Positions 1-11,717 of a stretch of 64,000 nt of DNA are shown here, in pieces. Origin of the DNA: Elymus sibiricus (Eukaryota; Streptophyta; Magnoliopsida; Poales; Poaceae). The stretch covers positions 64,745,086-64,809,085 of the forward strand of contig CM077668.1 in assembly GCA_039707655.1 (NCBI GenBank), given 5' to 3'. The first letter of the stretch is position 1. Every line of letters begins with the position of its first letter. Both the position numbers and the translations under genes were made by a program. The notes beneath the pieces are model-generated. The model searched no databases and was not told the origin of the DNA. It saw only the letters and a program-made list of their open reading frames with translations.

Positions 1-1060
1 TCATTCCTCTCGATTCGTTCGTACCCATGTGGACATGGCGCACCCCGAAAAGATACAAATTTCAGACGGTGCTACACTTGGGTGAACACTAATTACTTTG
101 ATATTTTAAGTGAGAGATCACCCTAATAAAAAGCGACTACCGCGCAATCAAGAAGGGTGCATCAAAAGGGATAAACATCTCAGGCAATTCATAATAGCAT
201 GATATGGTATAGCCCTTTCTGACGGAGAAGTCTTCCATTTCTTCGTCTTCGGCATTCACGTCGGTGTTCACCTTTGCGAAGATTGCCACCACCTTGTCGA
301 CGCACCAGATAATATTGCTATCTCTATAGCTAATAAAATAAGTGCATTACATAAGGTTGACACGCAGGTCATTTAAAGTGACAATCATATGGCTCCAGCC
401 ATCATGCTGAATCATGACACACATGTCATGTTAATTTATATTATATAATCATCTCATACATAATCCAATTAAATATGATGAAGACTATACCACATCTCAT
501 GCACATCTCATGTACATCATGCAAAACCAAGTTAGACGCCTCTAATCGGTTTATGCAAAATTTTATTTTACGTGGCTTCTAAGGTTTCAAAACAAACCGA
601 AGCTACCTACGTCCATCATCAAGTATGATTATTCAAGTCGCTAGATTAACTTTGCTGGGTGTATGAAACACGAGATAATAAAATCTCGAGCCCCATACTG
701 AACTTCGTCATACGCATGACCCCCGTGCAGATCATATCTCAATTGCCCTTTGGTCTGCGAAATTTCATCTTTCTCTCTAACTATGGTGGAATTCAACGAA
801 CTGTTAGCACTTCGTTGATCAATCAGGATCGCGGATTGCCAGAACATTGAAACTCCACCATGCCATTATCAAGATCAGAAAAATGCAAATTCCAGGGAAG
901 CAACACGAACATCGGGTAACAGATTTCGTCTGCTACCCGCATAAATAATTTTCAGCAATAGATCTCATCTACAACAAAATTATATTATGCAATACCCATA
1001 CATCTCTATGTATTCTAGATCATAACCTGCATCTACGCATAGCACGGCTCTTGATGCCAC
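1..1060 (-). mobile_element. Internal 5' region of Copia element A (partial)
   Basis: This is the start of the internal region of the minus-strand LTR element whose 5' LTR lies at 1061-7750. It begins with a primer binding site beside the LTR and runs off the left edge. I see no gag or pol motif. The longest minus-strand reading frame here (847-641, 68 codons) matches nothing I know and is probably chance. The stretch is best read as untranslated leader or as part of a non-coding large derivative. Confidence 0.6.
1046..1059 (-). other. Primer binding site of Copia element A
   Basis: Read on the minus strand this is TGGCATCAAGAGCC, one base inside the LTR end CCCCTACA. It resembles the initiator-Met tRNA site TGGTATCAGAGC used by Copia elements. 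Its place fixes the LTR as the 5' LTR of a minus-strand element and argues against a solo LTR. Confidence 0.65.
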
Positions 1061-1576
1061 TGTAGGGGAACGTGGTAGAAAAAAAATATTCCGACCTACG
1101 CACCAGCCCAGGACCACTATGAAGATGCATACAAGGTTTTGATCTTTTTCATTACCGACTCGTAGCGCAGCGGAAGTAGAGTCGATGACGATCGGTGGTG
1201 CAGATCCCCGCAGCTAGGATTTACAACCTCCCAACCACGAGGATGTACTTCCTCATCTGCCCCTGGGATAGTCCCTTGGACAGCCCACCAGGAGGCGGTC
1301 GGACAGTCCCCCGGACGATGTCACAGACAGCCCTTCGGGAGGACCCTCGAACAGCCCCTCGGGCAAAAGATCGAACCTACGACCTCTCTACGGGGTTGCA
1401 CATATACAGTGTCACCTATCTGGCAGGGCTTCGCCGTCCAGAACTAGTTCCCACCGGAACCCAGACAGCCTTTCGGCTCTACGAAACTATTTCGTGGGAG
1501 GGAGAGAAGAAAGCCAGATCATGCATGGCATTTGTGAGAGAGTTGGAGTGAGTGTGGATAGCTCCTCTCCACCTCT

Positions 1577-1584
1577 ATTTATAG
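1577..1584 (-). promoter_or_regulatory. TATA box of Copia element A LTR
   Basis: The minus strand reads TATAAATA, about 520 bp before the LTR end at 1061. This is a reasonable position for the LTR promoter. It is a motif call only. Confidence 0.45.
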
Positions 1585-2365
1585 GAGAAGGAGGGGTGGA
1601 GGGGCTGAAATTTCAGCCACCAAAAACATGTGGGCCCCCCCACAAAACAAGCTGGGGAGTTGTCTCATGGGGGCCCTCCCTTTCCACCATGGCGCCCCAA
1701 CATGGGGCTGCCACCTCCTCCCAACACTTCCCACAATATGTGGGGGATGCCCCCCACCATGGGGCCCCCGCCAACGCCTTGTCCACCAACAAGGGGGCTG
1801 CCCCCTAAAGCCCCCCCCCCCCAAAAAAACAGCCCAAAAACAGCCCCCACGATCCGTGGGATCTTGTCCCCTCTCGCTGGGACATGATGTTTTCCGAAGT
1901 GTATTTTTTTAAAAAAATCCCGAAGGTCCCAGAATATTTCTGGCACCCTCTCAAATTATTCTGGACACTCTCCGGAACATTTCTGGTATGACGGTTTTAT
2001 TCCGAAACATTTCCGGTAACTCCGAAACATTTCCGGTTTTCTCTCAGGAACTTTTCCGTCGTCTCCGAAACTTTTCCGGTGACTTTCTCTCAGACTCCCT
2101 GTCTAGTATTCAGCAGATAGATGACTATTAAGCGTGTGACCCTATTGGTTCAGTGAAGTATAGACATGACCGGAACACTTTCCGATCAATGATCAACATC
2201 GGAGCCGTGGACACCCATATTGACCCCTATACCCACACGAATAAATATTCGAGTGAACCTCCAGTTGCCGTATGCTATTCCTGTTGCTTCGCGATATGTT
2301 ACAAAACCCGAGGTGAGATTTATCGGCATCCCCGTGAATCAACAACTTGTCCACTATGCCAGTTA

Positions 2366-5300
2366 CCTCGTGTCACGCCCAATATGAGACCCTATCCACG
2401 TGGCACTCGAAGGCCCCACCAGGGATAGAAGCGCATATTGAGACGCTTGCAAGGTGGATATCATTACATCGTACCACATACATAATAGATGGGGATACAG
2501 ACAAATACATACAGTCATCACATGAATACATCAATACATAACAAACATCATACAGAAGGGCAGCATCCGACTACGGATGAAATCAAATGAAAAGAAGAAC
2601 GACATCCACCCTGCTAGCCCAGGCTGCTGACCAGGAACCTATCCCAAGATCGACGAAGAAGAAGAAGCAGAGAAGAACTCCAAAAGCAAACAAGCATCGC
2701 TCTCACGTCAAGACATCGCATTACCTGTACCTGCAACTGTTGTTGTAGTAATCTGTGAGCCACGAGGACTCAGCAATCCCATAACCATGGGTAGCAAGAC
2801 TTTCAAAGCTTAAATGGGTATGGAAGGGTAAGGTGGTGAGGTTGCAGCAAGCACTAAGCACTATATGGTGGCTAACTTACGAGTACAAGAATAAGAAGAG
2901 CATCTACGCAAAACGGTCGCAAACTACAAATGATCACTAAGTGATCCTGAACACCTACTTACGAGTCAAACATAACCCCACCGTGTTCTCTTCTCGAACT
3001 TCCTCGAAAAGAGACGGTCACGATTACGTACACTGTTGGCGTATTTTAATTAGGATTTAGTGTCAAGTTCTCTACAACCGGAGGTTATAAATATCCAAGT
3101 GCCACATAACCGCGGGCACGGCTTCGCGTAAGATTTAACGCTGTAGGGGTGTTCCAACCTGGCCCATCATAAGCCTACACAAGCTGCGGTGGAAATACCT
3201 CAACCTCGAGATAGCCCAAAGTATCCTCGGAATCCCGGTGCATAAGACATTTCGACAATGGTAACACAATTCCAGCAAGACCTCCCGGCGTGCCGACACC
3301 CTGATAGTAGCCGCGCGTATCTTGTCTCAGGCCACGACCGGATGAGCACAACGTATAACAACTGAGACCCGAGTTTCCCCGGGGGAAGCCGCAAACGACT
3401 CTGTTTTGGACCAACACCATCGGCACTGGCCCACCTGTATTATGTGGAATTAAAAGAATCCTCGGGTTCATGACGCCCTATGCCAAGTAATTATTTAATT
3501 CAGTATTATTATGTTGGCAAATGTTAAAACCAATGTTGGGCCTTGCTGGAAGCGGTTATTCAAAGCGAACTGTCAAGAGTGTCCCATTCCCCTGAGCATG
3601 TTAGGAACGCTAAACATGGATCATAACACCAGCATTACGGAAACTAGGGCGGCTTGAGTGGAACAAAACACTAGGCAAAAGGCCGTGCCTTCCACCCAAT
3701 ACCAAGTATATAGATGCATTAATTAAATAAGAGATATTGTGATATCCCATGATATCCATGTCCTCACATGGAACAACCTGCAACTGCACCTGCAACTAGC
3801 AACGCTATAAGAAAGGGGCTGAGCAAAGCGGTAACATAGCCAAACAACGGTTTGCTGGGTAAGGGTGGTTAGAGGCTGTATCATGGCATATGGGAGGCTG
3901 ACATATATGTGGTAGGAAGCACGACATAGCGGTAGCAACGAGACTACTAGCAAGCAAAGATAGTAAAGATATCCAAGGTCATGATCATCTTGCCTGAAAT
4001 CCCGCTCGGAAGAAGATCGATTCCATGAAGAAGACGAACACGCGTAGTCGAACGAATCCTCACAATCGCAACGAAACCGGAACTATCGAGAAGAAGCACA
4101 ACCGGAAAGAAGCAAACAACATGGTAAACACACAAGCATAAACATGGCATGATGCACAAACAAATATGATGCATGACAAGATTAAATGTTGTTAAACATG
4201 GCAAGAGATGAAGCAAAAGTAATCCATACAACTAGGCAAGTTTAAATGAGGCCGGAAACACAAACAACAATTCCGGAAAATCCCCATATGCAAATTTCGA
4301 AATTAGTACTGATCTGAATTAAACACAATGTTAAAGTTGTTAAACTGCAAGTTAACATGCACCATGATGATCTACACGTTTTTTCTAGTCAAGTTACATA
4401 TGTAGATCATTTAATTCGGAGCTACTTCTAAAAGATATGAACTAAACAAGTTTAACATGGCACATGGTACAAAATGCATGGAAACATCAACAACACACTC
4501 TCAAATCAAGGATGCAATATGACAATATGAAGCTACAGGCAATTTAAGCAAGTTTCATATAGGACATAATCAAAACGGAGCAACGGTTCAACAAATACAA
4601 TCAACACAAGGTATAATAGCAATCTGCCCCAAAATAGCAACATAGCACTTAGCAAGTATCAAAACAGCAAGCTACAGTAGCATGATGGGCACAAACTTGA
4701 TATGCAATGAAAATAGACCTGACATACTCCAATTTATCTTAAAGGTTCAGGTTCATAGGCATCAAGGTTAAGTCAATATGATCCATGCAAAATGCAATGT
4801 TCTGCTAAACAGGGCATATACATGAGCAGAGTTAATATGATGGCATGTTGGAGGCAAGAAACAAATATGCTACAGTGCAATAACATGGCGACAATTGGTA
4901 CATCATGGAAGTATACAACATGTAGATGAAAACATACGACATGGGCATAATCATAGGAACAATATATTCATGGCAATCATCAAGGCAATATGCAATAATG
5001 AACTAACAGAAAACTGGGCATGCTGTCAACAACATTATGATGCTGACTTGGGAGGCACATAATAGCAAGCATAGCAATTTTAATATTTATGAAATTGACA
5101 TGAGCATACAGTAGACATGGCAATCTTCAAATCACTCCATTGGCAAAAGTTCATAGGATGCACAGATTAATTACTATGATTATTACAAAATGGAACATTC
5201 TGTTAACAGGTTGACAGATTTAACATGATGGCAACTTGAGGGCAACAAAGAGACATGCTACAGCAAGATTACATGGCAACCAAGGGCATGACATCAAAGT

Positions 5301-7090
5301 ACACATTGCATAGACCAAAACACAAGAAGGAATCATATGCATATGAGCTATAGATTAGTGGCAACCATCAAGCAAAGTTGGCAAATTTTATTACAGACAG
5401 CTTTACTCAGAACAGTAACATTAACTAGGCATGTTTACAAGCTCATGGCACTCACATCAGGGCATATCCTTGCATGAAATAAATACTACCAACAAGAACA
5501 CATGAAAATCTTCCAAAGTCATGTTGACAAGTTGCTCATATGGTGCATGCATTAAATCACACAAAAATGAAGAAATGACAAACATTAACAGTTTCCAGCA
5601 GTAACATTAGGATGCACTTTTGAAACAGAGATAATGACATGTAGATGACTTCTATCATGAATGCAAATGCCACCATCATGTAGAGCACAGAGAGTAGAGC
5701 AAATTACATATAAAGTTCATCATCATCGGACTCACATGCACAAAGATATAGCCAATACAAAATGCCTATATGTTGTTGAAATCATTACCTCGCAGAAATC
5801 GGGACGGGGGGATACTGGGACGAGGCGGATCAGGACGGCGCTGTGCGGGTGCTCGCTTGGTTCGTGGGCTCGTGGCGTGCTGGGACGGAGGCGTGCAGAT
5901 CGGTGGAGGCAGAGGGCAGATGGCCGGCGGCGGCGCGGGCGCGGCTCCGGCGAGCGGAGGAGGCCCGGGGACAGGCGGATCCGGCTGCGGGAGGTCACCG
6001 GGGTACCATTCCCCACCGGATAGAGGCGGAGGCGGGCCGGCGGCGAGCTGCGGGGCGCGGCGGAGGCGGTGGTGCAGCGGGGAGGCGAGCGCGCGGGGCG
6101 GCGGAGCTTGGCGGCGGCACGGTGGCAGCGAGGCTGCGGCGCGGAAGCAGTCGGCGGCGAGGCGCTGGTAGAGTCCGGCGGCGGCGGCGTGCGGCCTCCG
6201 GCGAGGCGGCGGTGTCGGGCAGTCGGCGCGGGGAGGAGGTCGGGCAGGAGCTCGGGGACGAGCGCATCCTCGGGCGCGAGGCGGCGGCGACGTGGGCTCG
6301 GCGGGCCCCGATCTGGGCTGCGGCGGGCCGCGGTTGAGGTGGGAGACAGGGGGCTACGTGGTGGCTTGGGGTTGGTGGAGGTGGCGGCGGGGCTAGTGTC
6401 GGCGCGACAAGTGGCGGCGGGGCAGTGGGTGGCGTCGGATTTCGAGGAGAATGGGTGAGGTGGCGGCGGCTGGTAGGGCAGTAGGGTTAGGGGAGGCTAG
6501 GGTTTTCCAAATTTGGAGGAGGGGATGTCTATTTATAGGCAGGAGGGGGTCTAGGGGGAGTTTCGGGGCCCTCCGATCACGATCCGACGGTCCGAAACGG
6601 AGTGGGTTGCTAGTTGGGCTGGTGTGGCTATGTAAAGAGGTCATGGGCTGAGATGAGAGGGAAGTGGGTGGCCTGGTGACAAGTTTTGGAACACCGAAAC
6701 ATCCGACGTTTTGACCGGCTATAGTGCCGCTATAGTTATCCGTTGGGGCATCAAACGACCTCCGAATGGGACGGAATTTGGCAGGCGGTCTACCTATAAT
6801 ATAATAAGACCGCACGTCGACTTTCAACCCGTCCCGAGAACATTTTTATCCCACTTATAAAATAATATTTCGGAGGTGCCGCGGGCGCGTGCGAGTGTGT
6901 CGGGTCTCGAAACGGACAACGGAAGGGACGCGGAGAACGCCAACTACGAACGGATGCAAGTTTTTGAAAAACATGCGGATGAAATGCACATGATGACATG
7001 GCCAAGTGCAACATGCAAGCGAATGACATGGCAACGACGACGAATAAATGGAAGACATCTGGAGCATCGGTCTCGGGGCGTCACACCTCG
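2366..7090 (-). mobile_element. Solo LTR B (Sukkula-like) with CCTCG target duplication
   Basis: The LTR proper is 2371-7085 (4715 bp), from TGTCACGCC to GGCGTCACA on the plus strand. It is flanked by the identical 5-mer CCTCG at 2366-2370 and 7086-7090. Only one LTR and no internal sequence sit between the duplications, so this is a solo LTR left by LTR-LTR recombination. Its size, the TGTGACGCCCCGAGACCGATG start on the minus strand and the GC-rich leader recall the very long LTRs of the Sukkula group (family name from memory). It sits inside the Copia LTR, whose sequence continues on both sides. The frames at 5661-6458 lie in the CGG-rich leader and are not supported as genes. Confidence 0.88.
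6530..6537 (-). promoter_or_regulatory. TATA box of solo LTR B
   Basis: The minus strand reads TATAAATA directly upstream of a GC-rich leader (about 6480-5800). This sets the LTR orientation to minus and may be a promoter that outlived its element. Confidence 0.5.
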
Positions 7091-7750
7091 TTACCGGTTT
7101 TGTTCTCTTATCTCGTTCCCGTGTTCCGGCATCCCCATGATCAAATCATGCTGTGTTTGGCCAGACGATGATGGATACCGTAACACCGAGTGGGCCCAAA
7201 GAATATTTCTCCATCGTCGGAGGAGAAAATCCCAATCTTGAGCTATCAAGTCCCTTGTCACACTTTTCCATGAACCCGTAAGCCGCCGTAATAGCCACCC
7301 ATTTACGGATGACGTTTAACAAACCCCAAAGTTCATGAAGCAAGCATGAAGAAACTCGATACTCTCATGGTCTAAGGAATTATGCAAACGTAAACCATCT
7401 CTGTGTTATTAACCATTAACTTATAACGAATGTATCTCATAGCATAACATCAATCGGGTCGATTCAACACAAGTGTTCTTCTAACATCGTGTCCTCAAAG
7501 TTGCCGGCATAGTCATGCCCATGATCAGGAAAACAGAACCATCATGCAACACTTGAGCCAGTCTTAGAGGCCAGACTAGGAATACATTTTACCATTTATT
7601 ATTCCACACGTGCATATGAGTTTCCCTCTGAGCCTCGTGGTTATTGTAGACTCAAGAACCATAGCAGTTATAGCACGGAATATAAACATAATTATGAACA
7701 TGGGGATAAATAATAACATTTATTATTGCCTCTAGGGCATATCTCCTACA

Positions 7751-7950
7751 ATTTGTTCGCGTGAGTCTCCTACTGGGTTGATAACCTAAGTTCTTAACTG
7801 AGGGAAATACTATTTGCTACTATACTACATCACCCTTCCTCTTTGGGGAAATCCCAACGCCCATCACAAGTAGCAGGGGCGAAATACCTTCTTCCTTGGG
7901 CTGATTATGGTCGCCAGAGCTCCATACGACCGGCCATACGAGCGGGACGC
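7751..7950 (+). mobile_element. 3' end of an old Athila-like LTR plus start of its internal region
   Basis: This stretch aligns by eye with the end of the LTR at 61424-61539: both share GAGGGAAATACTAT, CCTTCCTCTT and the ending CACAAGTAGCAG. The upstream part of the LTR was cut off by insertion of Copia element A at 7750. About 80 bp of further sequence precede Fatima-like element C. It is the oldest layer visible on this side. Confidence 0.6.
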
Positions 7951-9451
7951 TGATACGTCCATTTTGCATCATGTTTTCCTACTGTTATTTATATTATTTT
8001 AAAGCTATATTTCACTTTTAGATGCAATTCTAATGCCTTTTCTCTCTTAAATTGCAAGTTTCATCACAAGAGGGAGATTGCCGGCAGCTGGAATTTTGAC
8101 CTGAAAAGAGCTACAACAGAGATAGCTATTCTCCGGAGCTCTAAATGACCTAAAAATTGATGAAGATTTATTTTGGAATATATATAAAATACTGGAGGAA
8201 AAATTTACTGGAGGGGACCTAGCTGTGAGCCACAAGCTCAGGGGGCGCGCCCTATGAGCTTGTGGGGCCCACAGCTGGCCTCCGTGGCCCATCTTCTCCT
8301 ATATGAAGCCATTTGCCCTTGAAAAAATAAAGAGAAGACTTTTGGGATGAAGCGCCGCCATCTCGAGGTGGAACCTGGGCAGGAGCACTTTTGCTCGCCG
8401 GTGGAGCGATTCCGTCGGGGATACTTCCCTCCGGGAGGGGGAAATCGAAGCCATTGTCATCACCAACGCTTCTCTTATCGTGGGAGGACTCATCTCCATC
8501 AACATCTTAACCAGCACCATATCATCTCCAAACCCTAGTTCATCTCTTGTATTCAATCTTTGTCTCAAACCTCAGATTGGTACCTGTGGGTTGCTAGTAG
8601 TGTTTATTAAATCTTGTAGTTGATGCTAGTTGGTTTATTTGGTGGAAGATCATATGTTCAGATTGTTAATCATATATTATTCTCCTCTGACCATGAACAT
8701 GAATATGATTTGTGAGTACTTCTGTTTGTTCTTGAGGACATGGGAGAAGTCTTGTTATAAATAATCATGTGAAGTTGGTCTCCATTCAATATTTTGATGA
8801 TGTGTTATGTTGTTCTTCATCTAGTGATGTCATGTGAACGTTGACTACATGATACATTACCATGCTTGGGCCTAGGGGAAGGCATTGTGGGATTATTAAG
8901 TAGATGATGGGTTGCTAGAGTGACAGTACTTAAACCCTAGTTTATGCACTATTCCGTAAGGGGCCGATTTGGATCCATATGTTTCATGCTATGGTTAGAT
9001 ATATCTTAATTCTTCTTTCGTAGTTGCGGATGCTTGTGAGAGGTGGTAATAATAAGTGGGTTATTTGTTCAAGTAAGAACATCACCCTAGCATCGGTCCA
9101 CCCGCATAACAATTTATCGAAGTAGTGATCGCGAGTCAATGAATCGTGATGAACATGACTAGACGAAATTCCCATGTGTCCTCGAGAATGCTTTGCTCAC
9201 TATAAGACGTACTTTTGGCTTGTCCTTTGCAATAAAAGGATTGGGCCATCTTGCAGCACTTTGTTACTTCAGTTACTTCTTACTTGCTACGAATTATCTT
9301 ATTATCAAACTACCTATTACAACAACTTTACAACACTTGCAGAGAATACCTTGTTGAAAACCACTTATTAATTCCTTCTGCTCCTCGTTGGGTTCAACAC
9401 TCTTACTTATCGAAAGGACTATGATTGATCCCCAATACTTGTGGGTCATCA
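7951..9451 (+). mobile_element. 5' LTR of Athila-type element C (Fatima-like)
   Basis: The LTR begins TGATACGTCCATTTTGCATC and ends CTTGTGGGTCATCA, followed by a primer binding site at 9463-9480. It holds a leader hairpin (8231-8240 pairs with 8255-8264). The start sequence matches what I remember of the Triticeae Gypsy family Fatima. The 3' LTR is not in the window. Confidence 0.78.
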
Positions 9452-9462
9452 AGGCTCTTTTC

Positions 9463-9480
9463 TGGCGCCGTTGCCGGGGA
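9463..9480 (+). other. Primer binding site of element C
   Basis: TGGCGCCGTTGCCGGGGA lies 11 bp after the LTR end. This is the usual PBS of plant Athila-lineage Gypsy elements and confirms plus orientation. Confidence 0.75.
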
Positions 9481-9557
9481 GTGAAGCGCTTTTGGTAAGT
9501 GGAATTTGGTAAGGAAACATTTATATTATGTGTTGAAGTTTATCTTCACTTATCACT

Positions 9558-10353
9558 TTGGAAGATAATCCTTTGAGGGGCTTGTTCGGGGTATCTTCAC
9601 CTCGACTCGAAGTGGTAAGAGCCGCTCCTCAACCTACTGAAAACATTTATTATGAAATATTCTTTGGTAATATGGAAAAAATGCATGCTAATCCCTATGC
9701 TAGAGATGGAACAATACATCCTGATATGCACTTAATCTATATGGATGAACTTTGTGGATTATTTAAGCTTGCAGGTTCATCAGGGGATGGAGTTAAGAAG
9801 AAATTATTCCCTTTATCTTTGAAGGGAAGAGCATTGGCATGGTACATGCTATTGGATGAACCCGAAACATGGGACTTGAACTGACTCAAACTGCAATTCC
9901 ATCAGAAATTTTATCCTATGCACTTGGTCCATCATGATCGGAATTATATATATAATTTTTAGCCTCGTGAAGGAGAAACTATCGCTCAATCTTGGGGGAG
10001 GCTTAAGGACATGATGGTCAAATGCCCCAATCATGAGCTCTCGAGAGATATTATTGTTCATAACTTTTATGCTCGACTTTCTCATAATGATAGAACAATG
10101 CTTGATTCTTCTTCTGCTGGTTCTTTCTCAAAAATAAGTATTGAATTCAAATGGGATCTTATTGAAAGAATTAAACACAACTCTGAAGATTGGGAAGTCG
10201 ACAAAGGTAATGACTCAGGTATAAATCTTGAATTCGATTGTGTTAAGTCTTTTGTAGAAAAGGATGTTTTTCAAAACCTTAGTGCAAAATATGGTCTTGA
10301 TTCTGAGATAGTAGCTATGTTCTGTGAATCCTATGCTACTCATGTTGATGTCC
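9558..10353 (+). pseudogene. gag of element C, first part (stops, then interrupted)
   Basis: The frame opens MEDNPLRGLFGVSSPR and includes the gag-type stretch LFPLSLKGRALAWYMLLDEP. Gag forms the virus-like particle of the retrotransposon. The same frame runs from 9558 to 10353 but has a TGA at 9882-9884 and a TAG at 9960-9962. Both sit where family members carry Trp (TGG), so each is a single G-to-A change. At 10353 the frame is broken by insertion of element D; it resumes at 31642 in phase. Inactive. Confidence 0.75.
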
Positions 10354-11717
10354 TGATGACCCACAAGTATAGGGGATTGTAACAGTTTTCGAGGGAAGTA
10401 TTTCACCCAAATTTGTTGATTCGACACAAGGGGAGCCAAAGAATATTTATAAGCCTTAGCAGTTGAGTTGTCAATTCAACCATACCTGGAAAGTTAATTC
10501 TCTGCAGCAAAGTATTTAGTAGCACAGTAGTTTGATAGTTTTGATAGTAGCAGTAACAGTAACAGTAACGGTAACAGTAGTAACTTAGCAAAGATCAATA
10601 TGAGCAAAGCGTAGTCATTGGATCAGCGATGGATATTTGTGTGGATGACATTCATCATGTAACAGTCACAACCTAGAGCGATAAATAATAGCTCCAATTC
10701 ATAAATTTAATGTAGGCAATGATTCCGTATATAGTCATACATGCTTATGATAAGAACTTGCATGACATCTTTTGTCCTACCCTCCCGTGGCAGCGGGGTC
10801 CATAAGGAAATCTAAGGGATATTAAGGCCTCCTTTTAATAGAGAACCGTAACAAAGCATTAACACTTAGTGAATACATGAACTCCTCATACTACGGTCAT
10901 CACCGGAGTTAATCCCAATTATTGTCACGTTGGGGTCTGTGAATCATAACACGTAATAGGTGCATACAACTTGCAAGATAGGGTCTAAAAGTCACTTATA
11001 TTCATGAAAACATAATAGGTTCAGATCTGAAATCATGGCACTCGGGCCCTAGTGACAAGCATTAAGCATAGCAAAGTCATAGCAACATCAATCTTAGAAC
11101 ATAGTGGATACTAGGGATCAAGCCCTAACAAATTGACTGGATTACATGATAAATCTCATCCATCTCCATCACCGTCCAGCAAGCCTATGAAGGAATTACT
11201 CACTCTCGGTGGTACATCATGGAATTGTCGATGAAGAAGGGTTGATGATGACGATGGCAACGAATCCCCCTCTCCACAGCCCCGAACGGACTCCAGATCA
11301 GCCCTCCCGATGAAGATCAGGACGTGGCGGCGGCTCCGTATCATAAAACGTGATGAAAATTTCTCTCTGATTTTTTTCTTCACGAGACGGAACTTAGAGG
11401 ACCAGAGGTAGGGCACACGAAGGCTCGAGGGGCCCACAAGCTCAGGTGGTGCGCCCTAGGGGGGCACGCCACCTGAGCTTGTGGCTCTATGGTGGCCCCC
11501 CTCCAGTAGATCTTTTCGCCAATATTTTTTATATATTCTAGAAAAATTCTCCGTAAATTTTCAGCCCAATCCGAGAACTTTTATTTCTGCACAAAAACAA
11601 CACCATGGTAGTTCTGCTGAAAACAGCGTCGGTCCGGGTTAGTTTCATTCAAATCAAATTAGAGTCCAAAACAAGAGCAAAAGTGTTTGGAAAAGTCGAT
11701 ACGTTGGAGACGTATCA
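10354..11717 (-). mobile_element. 3' LTR of element D
   Basis: On the minus strand it starts TGATACGTCTCCAACG at 11717 and ends GTGGGTCATCA at 10354. At 1364 bp it is the longer copy. It keeps a TAACAG-rich microsatellite (about 10548-10580) and the segment 10379-10570 that the 5' LTR has lost. A leader hairpin pairs 11435-11444 with 11474-11483. A PPT (minus strand AAGCCTAGGGGAGT, 11718-11731) abuts it, which makes it the 3' LTR. Confidence 0.82.

Larger units (their letters stand above)
1061..7750 (-). mobile_element. 5' LTR of Copia element A, split by a solo LTR
   Basis: On the minus strand the LTR begins TGTAGGAGATATGCC at 7750 and ends TTCCCCTACA at 1061, so it has TG...CA ends with a 6-bp terminal inverted repeat (TGTAGG/CCTACA). 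The opening resembles Triticeae Copia LTRs of the WIS/Angela/BARE group, but I cannot name the family. Taking out the nested solo LTR and one copy of its target duplication (4720 bp) leaves about 1970 bp. The other LTR lies beyond the left edge. The frames at 1494-1946 are chance frames in C-rich LTR sequence. Confidence 0.8.

Noticed and set aside
1494..1946. Pro- and Gly-rich frames on both strands
   Set aside because: C-rich U5 region of the Copia LTR; low complexity, open in several phases.
5661..6458. Overlapping long frames on both strands
   Set aside because: They lie in the CGG-rich leader of the solo LTR. Several phases are open at once because the sequence is GC-rich, and none has a domain.
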